Source: Polynucleobacter sp. AP-Jannik-300A-C4 | Lineage (GTDB): Bacteria > Pseudomonadota > Gammaproteobacteria > Burkholderiales > Burkholderiaceae | NCBI RefSeq assembly: GCF_018688335.1 | Contig: NZ_CP061316.1 | Span: 744,001-808,000 of the forward strand | Length of the DNA stretch: 64,000 nucleotides | Direction: 5' to 3' | Shown here: piece after piece, positions 9,296 to 17,596 of the stretch | How positions within the stretch are numbered: position 1 is the stretch's first letter | Layout of the letters: every line of letters starts with the position of its first letter | Notes under the pieces: generated by a model | Seen by the model: only the letters and a program-made list of their open reading frames with translations | Databases searched by the model: none | What the model was told of the DNA's origin: nothing | Translations under genes and position numbers: made by a program

Positions 9296-9946
9296 ATGGC
9301 CAGCCCTAAACCTAAAGCTAACCTATCTCCCGCTTATCAAGGCAGCATGTTGATGATCGTTGCCCCATCAGGCGCTGGAAAATCCTCTTTGGTGAATGCC
9401 TTATTGCAAGAAGATACGGCGCTCAAGCTCTCCCTTTCCACTACAACCCGTGCGCCAAGGCCAGGCGAGGTGGATGGCAAGGACTATCGCTTTATTAAAA
9501 GAGATGAATTTATAGCGGAACGCGATCAAGGTAATTTTTTGGAGCATGCAGAAGTGCACGGCAATTTTTACGGCACCTCCAAAGCTTGGATCGAAACCCA
9601 GATGAAAACCGGGCGCGATGTGATGCTCGAGATCGACTGGCAGGGCGCCCAGCAAATTCGTCAAATTATTCCCGAAGTGCAGTGGATCTTCATCTTCCCG
9701 CCTTCATTTGAGGCCTTAGAGGAGCGCTTGCGTAAACGTGGGCAGGATGATGAGGAAACCATTCAGAGAAGGTTGGCTGCAGCCCATTTAGAGCTTCAGC
9801 ATGCCCATGAAGCGGATTTCATTGTCATCAACGATGATTTTGAGCAGGCTTTAATTGATTTACGCCATGTTGTTGCTGCCAGCCGCTTACGCTCAGGGCC
9901 AATTATGGCTCGCAACCCAGCGCTTTTAAGGCGGCTTGGGGTCTAA
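9296..9946 (+). CDS. gmk: Guanylate kinase
   Basis: The 216-residue protein has the P-loop APSGAGKS at 23-30. It also has the GMP-binding stretch with STTTRAPRPGE, YRFI and FLEHAEVHGNFYGTSK, and the lid region with RLRKRGQDDEETIQRRL. Family knowledge: it phosphorylates GMP to GDP with ATP, an essential step of guanine nucleotide synthesis. It sits 21 bases after yicC and 45 bases before rpoZ. The order gmk-rpoZ-spoT is widespread in proteobacteria and links GTP supply, RNA polymerase omega and (p)ppGpp metabolism. Confidence 0.97.
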   Translation: MASPKPKANLSPAYQGSMLMIVAPSGAGKSSLVNALLQEDTALKLSLSTTTRAPRPGEVDGKDYRFIKRDEFIAERDQGNFLEHAEVHGNFYGTSKAWIETQMKTGRDVMLEIDWQGAQQIRQIIPEVQWIFIFPPSFEALEERLRKRGQDDEETIQRRLAAAHLELQHAHEADFIVINDDFEQALIDLRHVVAASRLRSGPIMARNPALLRRLGV

Positions 9947-9991
9947 TCAGTTATCCTATAGGTATTGAAGCTAAATTTAAGTGAGTTCAGC

Positions 9992-10195
9992 ATGGCCCGT
10001 ATTACTGTAGAAGATTGTCTAAAAACTATCCCAAATCGTTTTGAGCTGGTATTGGCCGCGACTTATCGCGCACGTCAATTAGTTCAAGGTCACTCCCCAC
10101 GTGTTGAGTCCAGAGATAAAGCAACTGTAGTTGCCTTACGTGAAGTTGCTGCTGGTGTAACTGACCGTGACATGTTGACCAAAGTACCTTTGTAA
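9992..10195 (+). CDS. rpoZ: DNA-directed RNA polymerase omega subunit
   Basis: The 67-residue protein starts with [20 protein letters not shown] and contains the conserved ATYRARQL helix, both typical of omega. Family knowledge: omega helps fold the beta' subunit and forms part of a ppGpp binding site on RNA polymerase. An in-frame TTG start at 9965 would add nine residues absent from the family, so ATG 9992 was chosen. It lies just upstream of spoT. Confidence 0.95.
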   Translation: MARITVEDCLKTIPNRFELVLAATYRARQLVQGHSPRVESRDKATVVALREVAAGVTDRDMLTKVPL

Positions 10196-10210
10196 TTCAG
10201 GGGTTCCGTT

Positions 10211-12556
10211 GTGGAGCTCCCCTTAGGCGACCAAAACACATCGGAATCCAAAGGTCGGGTCTCGCCTAAAGAGACTGTTAATAGCGATAAGTCTTCCATC
10301 ATCGCAACATTGTTAGCTCAATCGAGCCGACATTTATTTGGCCCTACCTCTGCGCCAGCACTGCCACTAAAGCATCAGGTTGTTTCTATCGATGGCCTGA
10401 TTTCTAAAATAGGCTATCTCAAGCCTGAAGAGGTTACGCTCATTAAGCAAGCATTTCATTTTGCAGATGCGGCTCATCTCGGGCAGTATCGTCACAGTGG
10501 CGAACCTTACATTACCCATCCCGTATCCGTTGCTGAATTGTGTGCCACCTGGCATTTAGATGCTTCCTCCATCATGGCGGCTTTGCTGCATGATGTAATT
10601 GAAGATACGGGATGTACTCAAGCTGATCTAGTTGGAAAGTTTGGCAGCAAAGTAGCCGAGCTTGTCGAAGGTTTGACTAAGCTGGATAAATTGGAGTTCC
10701 AAAGTCATGCTGAAGCGCAAGCAGAAAGCTTTCGTAAGATGTTTATGGCAATGGCCCGTGATGTGCGAGTCATTCTGGTCAAGCTAGCTGATCGCACACA
10801 CAATATGCGTACGCTTGATGCTGTACCGATGGAAAAGCGTCGCAGGGTAGCTACCGAGACCATTGAGATCTATGCTCCGATTGCCCATCGCTTAGGCCTC
10901 AATATTATTTACCGCGACTTGCAGGACTTGAGTTTCCGTTATTCGATGCCTATGCGCTTTAGGGTAATCGAAGATGCAGTGAAGCGGGCGCGTGGCAATC
11001 GCAAAGAGATGGTAGAAAAGATTTTGCAGAACGCCCGTATGGCTTTTGCAAAAGTGAATCTCGAAGTTGATCTACAAGGCCGAGAAAAAACCCTCTTCAG
11101 TATTTACAACAAAATGCGAAGCAAGCATCTGAGCTTTTCTCAAGTGCTCGATGTCTATGCCTTTAGGGTTACTGTGCACTCGATTGATGAGTGCTATCGT
11201 GCTCTCGGAATTTTGCATGCTCTCTATAAGCCAATGCCTGGCAAGTTTAAGGACTACATTGCGATTCCTAAGCTCAACGGCTATCAGTCCTTGCACACAA
11301 CCCTCTTAGGGCCATCGGGTGTGCCGGTTGAGTTTCAGATACGTACTGGCGATATGCATGCGGTCGCTGAGGCTGGTGTTGCTGCGCACTGGGCATATAA
11401 GGATGGCGGACCGGATATGAGCGAGGTACAAAACCGGGCTCATCAATGGCTGCAATCCTTGATTGATATTCAGGACAGTAGTGGGGATTCACAAGAATTC
11501 TTAGAACACGTCAAAATTGATTTGTTCCCCGACGCAGTGTATGTTTTTACTCCAAAGGGTCAGATTAGAGCCTTGCCACGTGGCGCTACCGCCTTAGACT
11601 TTGCTTATTCAATTCATAGTGATGTGGGCAACACTTGTGTTGCAGTCAAGATTAATGGCATGCAATTACCGCTACGTAGTGAGTTAAAGAATAGCGATAT
11701 TGTTGAAGTGGTGACATCGGCCAACTCCCAGCCGAATCCGGGCTGGTTGGCATTCGTTAGGACGGGCAAAGCTCGCGCCTCTATTCGCCATTCACTGAAG
11801 ACCAAGCACTACGCCGAGTCTCTACAGTTGGGCGAGCGCCTCTTGGCGCATGCTTTGCGTCAACAAGGGGTGGATGCCGGCCTCTTATCTCCAGAGATCT
11901 GGGAAAAGTTATTGCACTGGACTGGTGATAAAACGCGCGAAGAGGCCTGTGTCAACATTGCTTTGGGTCGCAGATCCCCGCAAGAGTTAGCTATTCGATT
12001 GAAGATCTTGATTGATGACGAGGGTGGTTCAGAGCAAATGCGCTTGGGCGCGGCAGATTGGGTTACCCCTCATCAAGAAATTGCCTCACATCACCATCAG
12101 CGTCAGGCTATTTTGGTCGATGGTCGCGAAGGAAATTCGATAAGCTTTCAAACCTGTTGCCATCCGATCCCAGGCGACAACATTATTGGCTATCTCGGAA
12201 AGGGTGAAGGTTTACAGGTACACACTAATGACTGTCCAGTAGCCCTCAAAATGCTTTCGAAGGATAGCGACAAGTGGGTAGAGGTCGAGTGGGGCAAAGA
12301 GGTTAACCGAGAATTTGAGGTTGATCTTGCAATCGATACCCGCCAAGGAAAGGGTGTTCTGGCTAGAGTGGCTAGTAGTGTGACTGCTGCGGACTCCAAC
12401 ATCATGAACGTATCTATGGATGACCGATATAAAGAAGATGCCGTTACGATTCGATTCACAATACAAGTATCAGATCGTTTGCACCTTTCCAAGGTCATGC
12501 GTAGCCTGCGCACCAATCATGATGTGATGCGCGTGACTCGAGTTCGGGCTAGCTAA
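10211..12556 (+). CDS. spoT: Bifunctional (p)ppGpp synthetase/hydrolase (RelA/SpoT family)
   Basis: The 781-residue protein has the complete long-RSH layout. After a variable N-terminus of about 60 residues comes the HD hydrolase domain, with intact His103, His127-Asp128 and Glu131-Asp132 (HDVIED). Then come the synthetase domain (KFKDYIAIPKLNGYQSLHTT), a TGS domain (VYVFTPKGQIRALPRGATALDFAY), a zinc-finger/helical region with CCHPIPGD, and a C-terminal ACT domain. Intact HD residues indicate that it hydrolyses (p)ppGpp as well as making it. Start is GTG 10211, with CAGGGG about seven bases upstream as ribosome-binding site. It follows rpoZ by 15 bases and ends 12 bases from the convergent greB stop. 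Confidence 0.96.
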   Translation: MELPLGDQNTSESKGRVSPKETVNSDKSSIIATLLAQSSRHLFGPTSAPALPLKHQVVSIDGLISKIGYLKPEEVTLIKQAFHFADAAHLGQYRHSGEPYITHPVSVAELCATWHLDASSIMAALLHDVIEDTGCTQADLVGKFGSKVAELVEGLTKLDKLEFQSHAEAQAESFRKMFMAMARDVRVILVKLADRTHNMRTLDAVPMEKRRRVATETIEIYAPIAHRLGLNIIYRDLQDLSFRYSMPMRFRVIEDAVKRARGNRKEMVEKILQNARMAFAKVNLEVDLQGREKTLFSIYNKMRSKHLSFSQVLDVYAFRVTVHSIDECYRALGILHALYKPMPGKFKDYIAIPKLNGYQSLHTTLLGPSGVPVEFQIRTGDMHAVAEAGVAAHWAYKDGGPDMSEVQNRAHQWLQSLIDIQDSSGDSQEFLEHVKIDLFPDAVYVFTPKGQIRALPRGATALDFAYSIHSDVGNTCVAVKINGMQLPLRSELKNSDIVEVVTSANSQPNPGWLAFVRTGKARASIRHSLKTKHYAESLQLGERLLAHALRQQGVDAGLLSPEIWEKLLHWTGDKTREEACVNIALGRRSPQELAIRLKILIDDEGGSEQMRLGAADWVTPHQEIASHHHQRQAILVDGREGNSISFQTCCHPIPGDNIIGYLGKGEGLQVHTNDCPVALKMLSKDSDKWVEVEWGKEVNREFEVDLAIDTRQGKGVLARVASSVTAADSNIMNVSMDDRYKEDAVTIRFTIQVSDRLHLSKVMRSLRTNHDVMRVTRVRAS

Positions 12557-12568
12557 TTTATTTACCTA

Positions 12569-13069
12569 CTATTGGTACTGAACATCTAGGATTTCAATTT
12601 CACTAGGGCCCGATGGCGTCTGAATTTTGACGCAATCACCTACGCGTGCTTTGATCAGAGCTTTAGCAATCGGGGAGACCCAACTGACGTGACCAAGCTC
12701 TAAATCAACCTCATCAACGCCCACAATAGTGATAGTCGTCTCCTTGCCTGCATTGACACCCTCTAGGCTTGCATAAGTCACAGTGGCCCCAAAAAAAACC
12801 TGCTCAGCATCTGCTTCGCCTGATTTTCGGGCTTGGTTATCGACTACCACAGCAAATTCCAGGCGCTGGTTCAGGAAGCGAATCCGTCGATCTATCTCTC
12901 GAAGTCGCTTTTTTCCGTAGATATAGTCGCCATTTTCAGAGCGGTCGCCATTGGATGCGGCCCAGTGAACAACCTTGACAACCTCAGGCCGATCAAGGTC
13001 CAGGAGCTGTAAAAGCTCGCTTTTGATGCGTTCATGACCAGCGGGTGTAATGTAGTTCTTCTCTTCCAT
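12569..13069 (-). CDS. greB: Transcription elongation factor GreB
   Basis: The protein (166 residues from ATG 13069) has an N-terminal coiled coil and a C-terminal FKBP-like domain. The stretch NGDYIYGKKRLREIDRRIRF is typical of GreB rather than GreA. Family knowledge: GreB enters the RNA polymerase secondary channel and stimulates cleavage of backtracked RNA. The open frame runs further upstream into antisense tRNA-Arg, but homology starts at 13069. It is convergent with spoT and divergent from tRNA-Arg, with only 18 bases between its start codon and the tRNA. Confidence 0.94.
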   Translation of the reverse strand: MEEKNYITPAGHERIKSELLQLLDLDRPEVVKVVHWAASNGDRSENGDYIYGKKRLREIDRRIRFLNQRLEFAVVVDNQARKSGEADAEQVFFGATVTYASLEGVNAGKETTITIVGVDEVDLELGHVSWVSPIAKALIKARVGDCVKIQTPSGPSEIEILDVQYQ

Positions 13070-13071
13070 GG

Positions 13072-13077
13072 CATAAT
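13072..13077 (+). promoter_or_regulatory. Candidate -10 box for tRNA-Arg
   Basis: CATAAT (five of six matches) lies 10 bases upstream of the tRNA 5' end and three bases from the divergent greB start codon. The matching -35 region would lie inside the greB coding sequence and is weak. Confidence 0.45.
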
Positions 13078-13087
13078 TATGGCTGTT

Positions 13088-13164
13088 GCGGCTGTAGCTC
13101 AGCTGGATAGAGTACTTGGCTACGAACCAAGGGGTCGTGGGTTCAATTCCTGCCAGCCGCACCA
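13088..13164 (+). tRNA. tRNA-Arg (anticodon ACG)
   Basis: A full 77-base cloverleaf can be drawn. The acceptor stem is GCGGCTG with CAGCCGC. A D-arm is present. The anticodon stem is CTTGG with CCAAG around loop CTACGAA, placing ACG at 13122-13124. A T-arm is present. The discriminator A and an encoded CCA are at 13161-13164. Anticodon A34 is normally edited to inosine to read CGU, CGC and CGA. A strong terminator follows. Confidence 0.96.
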
Positions 13165-13172
13165 ACCTATAC

Positions 13173-13208
13173 AGGGCCTAGTTGAAAAACTGGGCCCTTT
13201 TTCTTTTT
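13173..13208 (+). terminator. Intrinsic terminator after tRNA-Arg
   Basis: An 11-bp stem (AGGGCCTAGTT with AACTGGGCCCT, one G-T wobble) closes a GAAA loop and is followed by TTTTTCTTTTT. It lies 9 bases after the tRNA CCA end. Confidence 0.92.
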
Positions 13209-13240
13209 AGCCATTTCACAGTGGTTTCACGCAAATCCCT

Positions 13241-13246
13241 TATAGT
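13241..13246 (+). promoter_or_regulatory. Candidate -10 box of the MCE transporter operon
   Basis: TATAGT ends six bases before ATG 13253, and no ribosome-binding site precedes that ATG. If the box is used, the mRNA would be leaderless or nearly so. The -35 region is poor, so this is tentative. Confidence 0.35.
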
Positions 13247-13252
13247 TTGCCT

Positions 13253-14425
13253 ATGGCCATTTCTGACCTTAATTCCGCGATTTCACCAGCTCCAGTAGCT
13301 ATTTGGACGCAAACTGACGCAATCCATGCTCAAGTTAGCTTGAGCGGTGCTGTCAACGTGTATTCATTGGCCAGCGTGTGGACAAATATTCGGAAAAAAC
13401 AAAACCTCTGGTTAGCACAAGGAAATGCCCAAAACCATGCTTTGGTTTTTGATGCTTCAAAAGTGAGCTCTTTAGATGGATCCGCATTTGCATTCTTAAT
13501 AGATGTCCAAGAAGCTCAGCAAAAAGCGGGTGGACAGTTTGAGATTCAAGGATTGGATCCAAAGTATCAGCCGCTATTGAATGAGTTTGACCCCATCAAT
13601 AAACTATTTCCGGTTCCTGCACCAAAACCAAAAACCAGTTTTGTTGTCAGTGTTGGTATGGCGGCACAAAATTTTTTGGATGATGTCCGCGGTTTAGTGA
13701 CCTTTGTTGGGCATCTCTCTGCGGATTTAGCATGGTCAATACGCAATGTCAGGCAAGTGCGTTGGGGAGATTTTGTCAATGCGGCTGTAGAGGCAGGCAT
13801 CTCTGCATTACCGATTGTTGGCCTCGTTGCCTTTTTGATTGGCGTTATCTTATCTTTTCAGGCAGCAATTGGCATGCAACAGTTTGGAGCAGTTTCTTTT
13901 GTCGGCCCTCTAGCTGCTTTAGGAATAGTGCGTGAGATGGGGCCTTTAATTACTGCCATCCTATTAGCTGGCCGCTCATCTGCTGCTTTTGCTGCGGAGA
14001 TCGGCACAATGACTGTCAACAGTGAAGTAGATGCTTTGGTCACTGGTGGTTTAAGTCCAGTTCGATTCTTGGTTGTGCCACGGGTATTGGCAGGGATCTT
14101 GGTGGCGCCAATTCTGACTCTATACGCAGATATCGTCAGCATTTTTTCTTCGATGTTAACAATGCAAATTTACGGTATCCCCTTTATTAATTTTTATAAC
14201 GGCATGTTAGCTGCTGTCGATATTGAGGATGTGCTCTCTGGGCTTGTGAAAGCTACTTTATTTGGTGTGGTTGTTTCTGCGATGGGATGTTTGCGCGGCA
14301 TGCAAACTGGGACCGGCGCCGCTGCGGTGGGTATTTCTGCCACCAGAGCGGTGGTGAGTAGCATTGTCATGATTGTTTTGGTTGACGGTATTTTTGCTTA
14401 TATCTCCTACAGGACAGGGTTTTAA
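13253..14425 (+). CDS. MlaE/YrbE-type ABC permease with N-terminal STAS domain
   Basis: The first 110 or so residues form a STAS-like domain (LSGAVNVYSLASVW, VFDASKVSSLDGSAFAFL), and the remainder is a MlaE permease domain. The latter includes GLVAFLIGVILSFQAAIGMQQFG, REMGPLITAILLAGRSSAAFAAEIGTM and several membrane helices. Family knowledge: MlaE permeases work with an ATPase and an MCE protein to move phospholipids between the inner and outer membranes. The STAS part corresponds to MlaB, a separate protein in E. coli. ATG 13253 was preferred to TTG 13247. The stop codon overlaps the ATPase start by one base (TAATG), so the genes are translationally coupled. Confidence 0.92.
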   Translation: MAISDLNSAISPAPVAIWTQTDAIHAQVSLSGAVNVYSLASVWTNIRKKQNLWLAQGNAQNHALVFDASKVSSLDGSAFAFLIDVQEAQQKAGGQFEIQGLDPKYQPLLNEFDPINKLFPVPAPKPKTSFVVSVGMAAQNFLDDVRGLVTFVGHLSADLAWSIRNVRQVRWGDFVNAAVEAGISALPIVGLVAFLIGVILSFQAAIGMQQFGAVSFVGPLAALGIVREMGPLITAILLAGRSSAAFAAEIGTMTVNSEVDALVTGGLSPVRFLVVPRVLAGILVAPILTLYADIVSIFSSMLTMQIYGIPFINFYNGMLAAVDIEDVLSGLVKATLFGVVVSAMGCLRGMQTGTGAAAVGISATRAVVSSIVMIVLVDGIFAYISYRTGF

Positions 14426-15192
14426 TGAACGCAATAGAAAACGCGATCGACGTTCAAAACCTCTCTGTAGGGTACGGCTCCAAAGTGCTATTGCAGAACC
14501 TGAATTTTTCTGTCGCTAATGGTGAGATTTTTGTCATTCTAGGTGGATCCGGTTGTGGCAAATCGAGTCTCTTAAAGAATTTATTTGGTCTGTATCAACC
14601 TCTCTCTGGAGATGTATTGATCGAGGGTCAAAATATCACTACCGCTCAGGGTGCTGAACGCCAAAAAATTATGACGAGCTTTGGTGTGATGTATCAGCAA
14701 GGCGCTTTATTTGGCTCTATGAATTTGCTTGATAACGTAACCCTCTTTATGGAGGAGTACACCCAGCTAACTAGAGATCAAATGAATTTATTGGCGCGAT
14801 GTAAGTTGGACTTAGTGGGCTTACTCCCATACGAAACTTATATGCCTAGTGAGATTAGTGGTGGCATGCAAAAACGCGCAGCGATTGCGCGCGCCATGGC
14901 TTTGGATCCAAAGATCTTATTTTTGGATGAGCCTTCAGCCGGTCTTGATCCGATTACGTCAGCCGATCTTGACAGTACGATTTTGGATTTATCAAAAAAC
15001 TTAGGATTTACCTTTGTCATCGTTTCACATGAATTAGCAAGTATTTATTCGATTGCCGACAAGGTAATCATGTTGGACAAGGACGCTAAAGGCATTATTG
15101 CTGAGGGTGACCCTAAAGTATTAAGAGACACTAGTAAAGATCCTAGGGTGCATCAATTCTTTAATCGCATTATGAGCAAGGACGCAGCATGA
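14425..15192 (+). CDS. MlaF-like ABC transporter ATP-binding protein
   Basis: The 255-residue protein is a complete ABC ATPase. The Walker A motif is GGSGCGKSS near 40-48, the signature SGGMQ at 145-149, the Walker B ILFLDEP at 164-170, and the H-loop His lies in IVSHEL. The length and the C-terminal tail match MlaF/Ttg2A ATPases of MCE systems. It should energise the permease encoded just upstream. The gene starts on the last base of that gene and overlaps the MCE gene by four bases, so all four transporter genes form one operon. Confidence 0.93.
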   Translation: MNAIENAIDVQNLSVGYGSKVLLQNLNFSVANGEIFVILGGSGCGKSSLLKNLFGLYQPLSGDVLIEGQNITTAQGAERQKIMTSFGVMYQQGALFGSMNLLDNVTLFMEEYTQLTRDQMNLLARCKLDLVGLLPYETYMPSEISGGMQKRAAIARAMALDPKILFLDEPSAGLDPITSADLDSTILDLSKNLGFTFVIVSHELASIYSIADKVIMLDKDAKGIIAEGDPKVLRDTSKDPRVHQFFNRIMSKDAA

Positions 15193-16103
15193 GTAACAAC
15201 TCCAATCCCAATTATTTCCGCTTAGGCATTTTTGTTCTGGCGGCAATCGGTGCATTGCTCACCATTATCTTAATCTTTGGCTCGGGTCAGTTCTTTAAAA
15301 AGTCATTCATGGTGGAGACCTATGTAAAGCAATCGGTGACTGGCCTAGATGCTGGAGCAGCGGTGCGCTTTCGGGGGGTAAAGATTGGACAGGTAACTTC
15401 CATTACTTTATCAGGGGATGTGTATGAGAAAGATATCCCGATGCTTCAGAAGCAAGAGTATGTTGTCGTAAGAATGCAAATTTATGGCGACTCTATAGAA
15501 AAGAGTCACCTCGAAACTTTTATTAAAGATAATTTGCGTGCCCGTATTAGATCGATGGGTATTACTGGTGTGAATTATGTGGAGCTAGATTTTTATCCTA
15601 AATCTGATCAAATCTACACCCTCAAATACCCGTGGGAGCCAGAGTACCCAGTAGTTCCATCGATGCCAAATCAGGCTGATGAAATTATTTCTGGTATCCA
15701 AAAACTGATTGGTGCCTTCAATGGCTTAGATGTGGATGGGACCCAGAAGAAATTTGATGCGTTATTAGGTAACTTAAATAAGCTAATGGCTGGCGATGGA
15801 AGGGATAGTGCAGGTCTCATCAATACAGTGCAAGATCTCAATGTGCTCTTAGATCGTATTGCTAGGGTTACTGATAAAGATCAACTGAACATCCTGATGC
15901 GTGAATTGATTGCCACCATGGTTTCTTTGCGCCAAACCGTGACTAGCGTCCAAGGTGACACCACTGCAACCCTAGAAAATCTTCGCCAAGCCAGTGAACA
16001 GTTAAATGAGTTCACCCGCGTGGCAAGTCAATCACCGTCTACCTTGATTTGGGGTGAGCCACCTGCACGCATTACTCCTCCAATGAATGGAGTTCAAAAA
16101 TGA
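15189..16103 (+). CDS. MlaD family (MCE domain) substrate-binding protein
   Basis: The 304-residue protein has one N-terminal membrane segment (about 10-32, LGIFVLAAIGALLTIILIFG). An MCE domain follows (about 39-130), with VKQSVTGLDAGAAVRFRGVKIGQV, and then a long helical C-terminal region. Family knowledge: MCE proteins form rings anchored in the inner membrane and carry lipid across the periplasm. This one is longer than E. coli MlaD, because of an extended alpha-helical tail like that of other MCE proteins. It overlaps both neighbours by four bases (ATGA), showing tight coupling. Confidence 0.92.
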   Translation: MSNNSNPNYFRLGIFVLAAIGALLTIILIFGSGQFFKKSFMVETYVKQSVTGLDAGAAVRFRGVKIGQVTSITLSGDVYEKDIPMLQKQEYVVVRMQIYGDSIEKSHLETFIKDNLRARIRSMGITGVNYVELDFYPKSDQIYTLKYPWEPEYPVVPSMPNQADEIISGIQKLIGAFNGLDVDGTQKKFDALLGNLNKLMAGDGRDSAGLINTVQDLNVLLDRIARVTDKDQLNILMRELIATMVSLRQTVTSVQGDTTATLENLRQASEQLNEFTRVASQSPSTLIWGEPPARITPPMNGVQK

Positions 16104-16765
16104 TGTCAATGAAAATCCAGATGATGAAAAATTCAAGCCTGACTCGGTTTGCTGTTTGCGCATTAGTCATCGCCACATTGAGTGCCTGCTCCTTACCTAA
16201 AAGACCCGCCTTGGAAACTAGCAGCTGGATGGTTGCGCCTGAGCGCACAGGAGCACCATACAAACCGCGTAGCGATTTATGGTTGAAGATGGGTTCAGTC
16301 ACGACCACCCCGCCTTTTGATGGCAAGTCTTTGGTTTATCGTCTTGGCGATCAGCGCTATGAAAAGGATTTCTACAATATTTATTCTGCGCTGCCAAATG
16401 AGATGGTTGGTAATGCCACTCGCCAGTGGTTGAATAATGCTCAAATCTTTTCCATGACAGTGGGGCAGGGTAATAGCTTTTTCCCTTATTACAACTTGCA
16501 AGTTTCAGTGGAAGAGTTTTATGGCGATTACCGCGTCCGTCCGGAGGCAGTTGTTACAGCAGAGTTTTTCCTATCCGCAACTGATCCGCAAAAGCGCAAT
16601 CCAGTAATTGGTAAAAATCGTTACACCAAGAGAATCATGCTAAAAGACAATAGCCCTCAAGCATTGGTCTTGGGTCAGCAGGAGGCTCTAGCGCAAATTT
16701 TGAAAGAGTATGAGGCAGTGCTGTATAAGTACGCTGGAAATCTGCCCCCACCTTTAGGGCAATAG
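16100..16765 (+). CDS. ABC-type transport auxiliary lipoprotein (PqiC/YmbA-like)
   Basis: The N-terminus is a lipoprotein signal peptide with lipobox LSAC, giving an acylated Cys at about residue 30. The rest resembles the PqiC/YmbA auxiliary family, with SSWMVAPERTG and a beta-rich region including YYNLQVSVEEFYGDY. Family knowledge: these lipoproteins accompany MCE transporters such as PqiAB and probably act at the outer membrane. Its position as fourth gene after permease, ATPase and MCE protein supports this role. No MlaA or MlaC homologue is present nearby, so the periplasmic path may differ from the E. coli Mla pathway. Confidence 0.85.
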   Translation: MMSMKIQMMKNSSLTRFAVCALVIATLSACSLPKRPALETSSWMVAPERTGAPYKPRSDLWLKMGSVTTTPPFDGKSLVYRLGDQRYEKDFYNIYSALPNEMVGNATRQWLNNAQIFSMTVGQGNSFFPYYNLQVSVEEFYGDYRVRPEAVVTAEFFLSATDPQKRNPVIGKNRYTKRIMLKDNSPQALVLGQQEALAQILKEYEAVLYKYAGNLPPPLGQ

Positions 16766-16805
16766 TCATTTTAGAATTACTACAAATATAAAAAGTGGAG
16801 AAGAC

Positions 16806-17591
16806 ATGGATTTAGGACTGAGAGGTAAAGTGGCATTAGTAATGGCATCTAGCAGAGGCTTAGGTCAAGCTATGGCGGTTTCTCTAGCTCGTGAAGGTGT
16901 TAAGGTGGCTGTAACTGGTCGCAATCCCGAGGGCCTAAAAAAATCTGTTGAGTTAATTGAGGCTGCCGGTGGAACTGCATTGGCTTTGAGTTGGGATTTA
17001 TCGGATCCTTCTGTCATTGACGGCCTAGTCAGCAAAATAGAACAAGAGCTTGGCCCAATTGATATCTTGGTCAATAACACTGGCGGACCTCCTCCAACAT
17101 TGGCTGCTGGCCAAGACCCCGCTTTATGGCAAAAAAGTTTTAATGACATGGTCCTATCGCTCATTAGCATTACTGATCGCGTGCTTCCGGGTATGCGTCA
17201 GCGTAAATGGGGCCGCATTATTACTAGCACTACTTCAGGTGCGATTGCTCCAATTAAGAACTTGGCAATTTCCAATACCTTACGCGCTGCACTATTAGCC
17301 TGGTCGAAAACCTTGTCGGCAGAAGTGGCTGCCGATGGAGTGACAGTGAATGTGATCATGCCGGGTCGTGTAGCAACCGATCGCTTGCGTCAATTGGATG
17401 AAGCGCGTGCTCAACGTGAGAACATTAGCTACGACTCTGTTGTGAAATCTAGCTTGAATCTGATCCCAGCGGGTCGTTATGGTGATCCTCAGGAATATGG
17501 TGATACTGCTGCGTTTTTAGCAAGTCAAAACGCTTCATATATCACTGGGTCAGTGATCCGGGTTGACGGCGGCCAGATTCAGGCGATTTAG
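16806..17591 (+). CDS. SDR family protein with atypical catalytic residues (BKR-like)
   Basis: The 261-residue protein has a Rossmann fold, with a nucleotide-binding loop that departs from TGxxxGIG (ASSRGLGQAMA at about 14-24). It also has LVNNTGGPPP and the C-terminal ITGSVIRVDGG of the family. The usual YxxxK catalytic motif is absent: the matching region reads LAISNTLRAALLAW, with no Tyr or Lys at the expected places. Family knowledge: a recognised group of ketoacyl-reductase-like SDRs lacks the full catalytic tetrad and their reactions are unclear. Start ATG has a GGAG site six bases upstream. It follows the transporter operon after 40 bases and is nearly contiguous with the next permease gene. 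Confidence 0.85.
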   Translation: MDLGLRGKVALVMASSRGLGQAMAVSLAREGVKVAVTGRNPEGLKKSVELIEAAGGTALALSWDLSDPSVIDGLVSKIEQELGPIDILVNNTGGPPPTLAAGQDPALWQKSFNDMVLSLISITDRVLPGMRQRKWGRIITSTTSGAIAPIKNLAISNTLRAALLAWSKTLSAEVAADGVTVNVIMPGRVATDRLRQLDEARAQRENISYDSVVKSSLNLIPAGRYGDPQEYGDTAAFLASQNASYITGSVIRVDGGQIQAI

Positions 17592-17596
17592 TCGCC

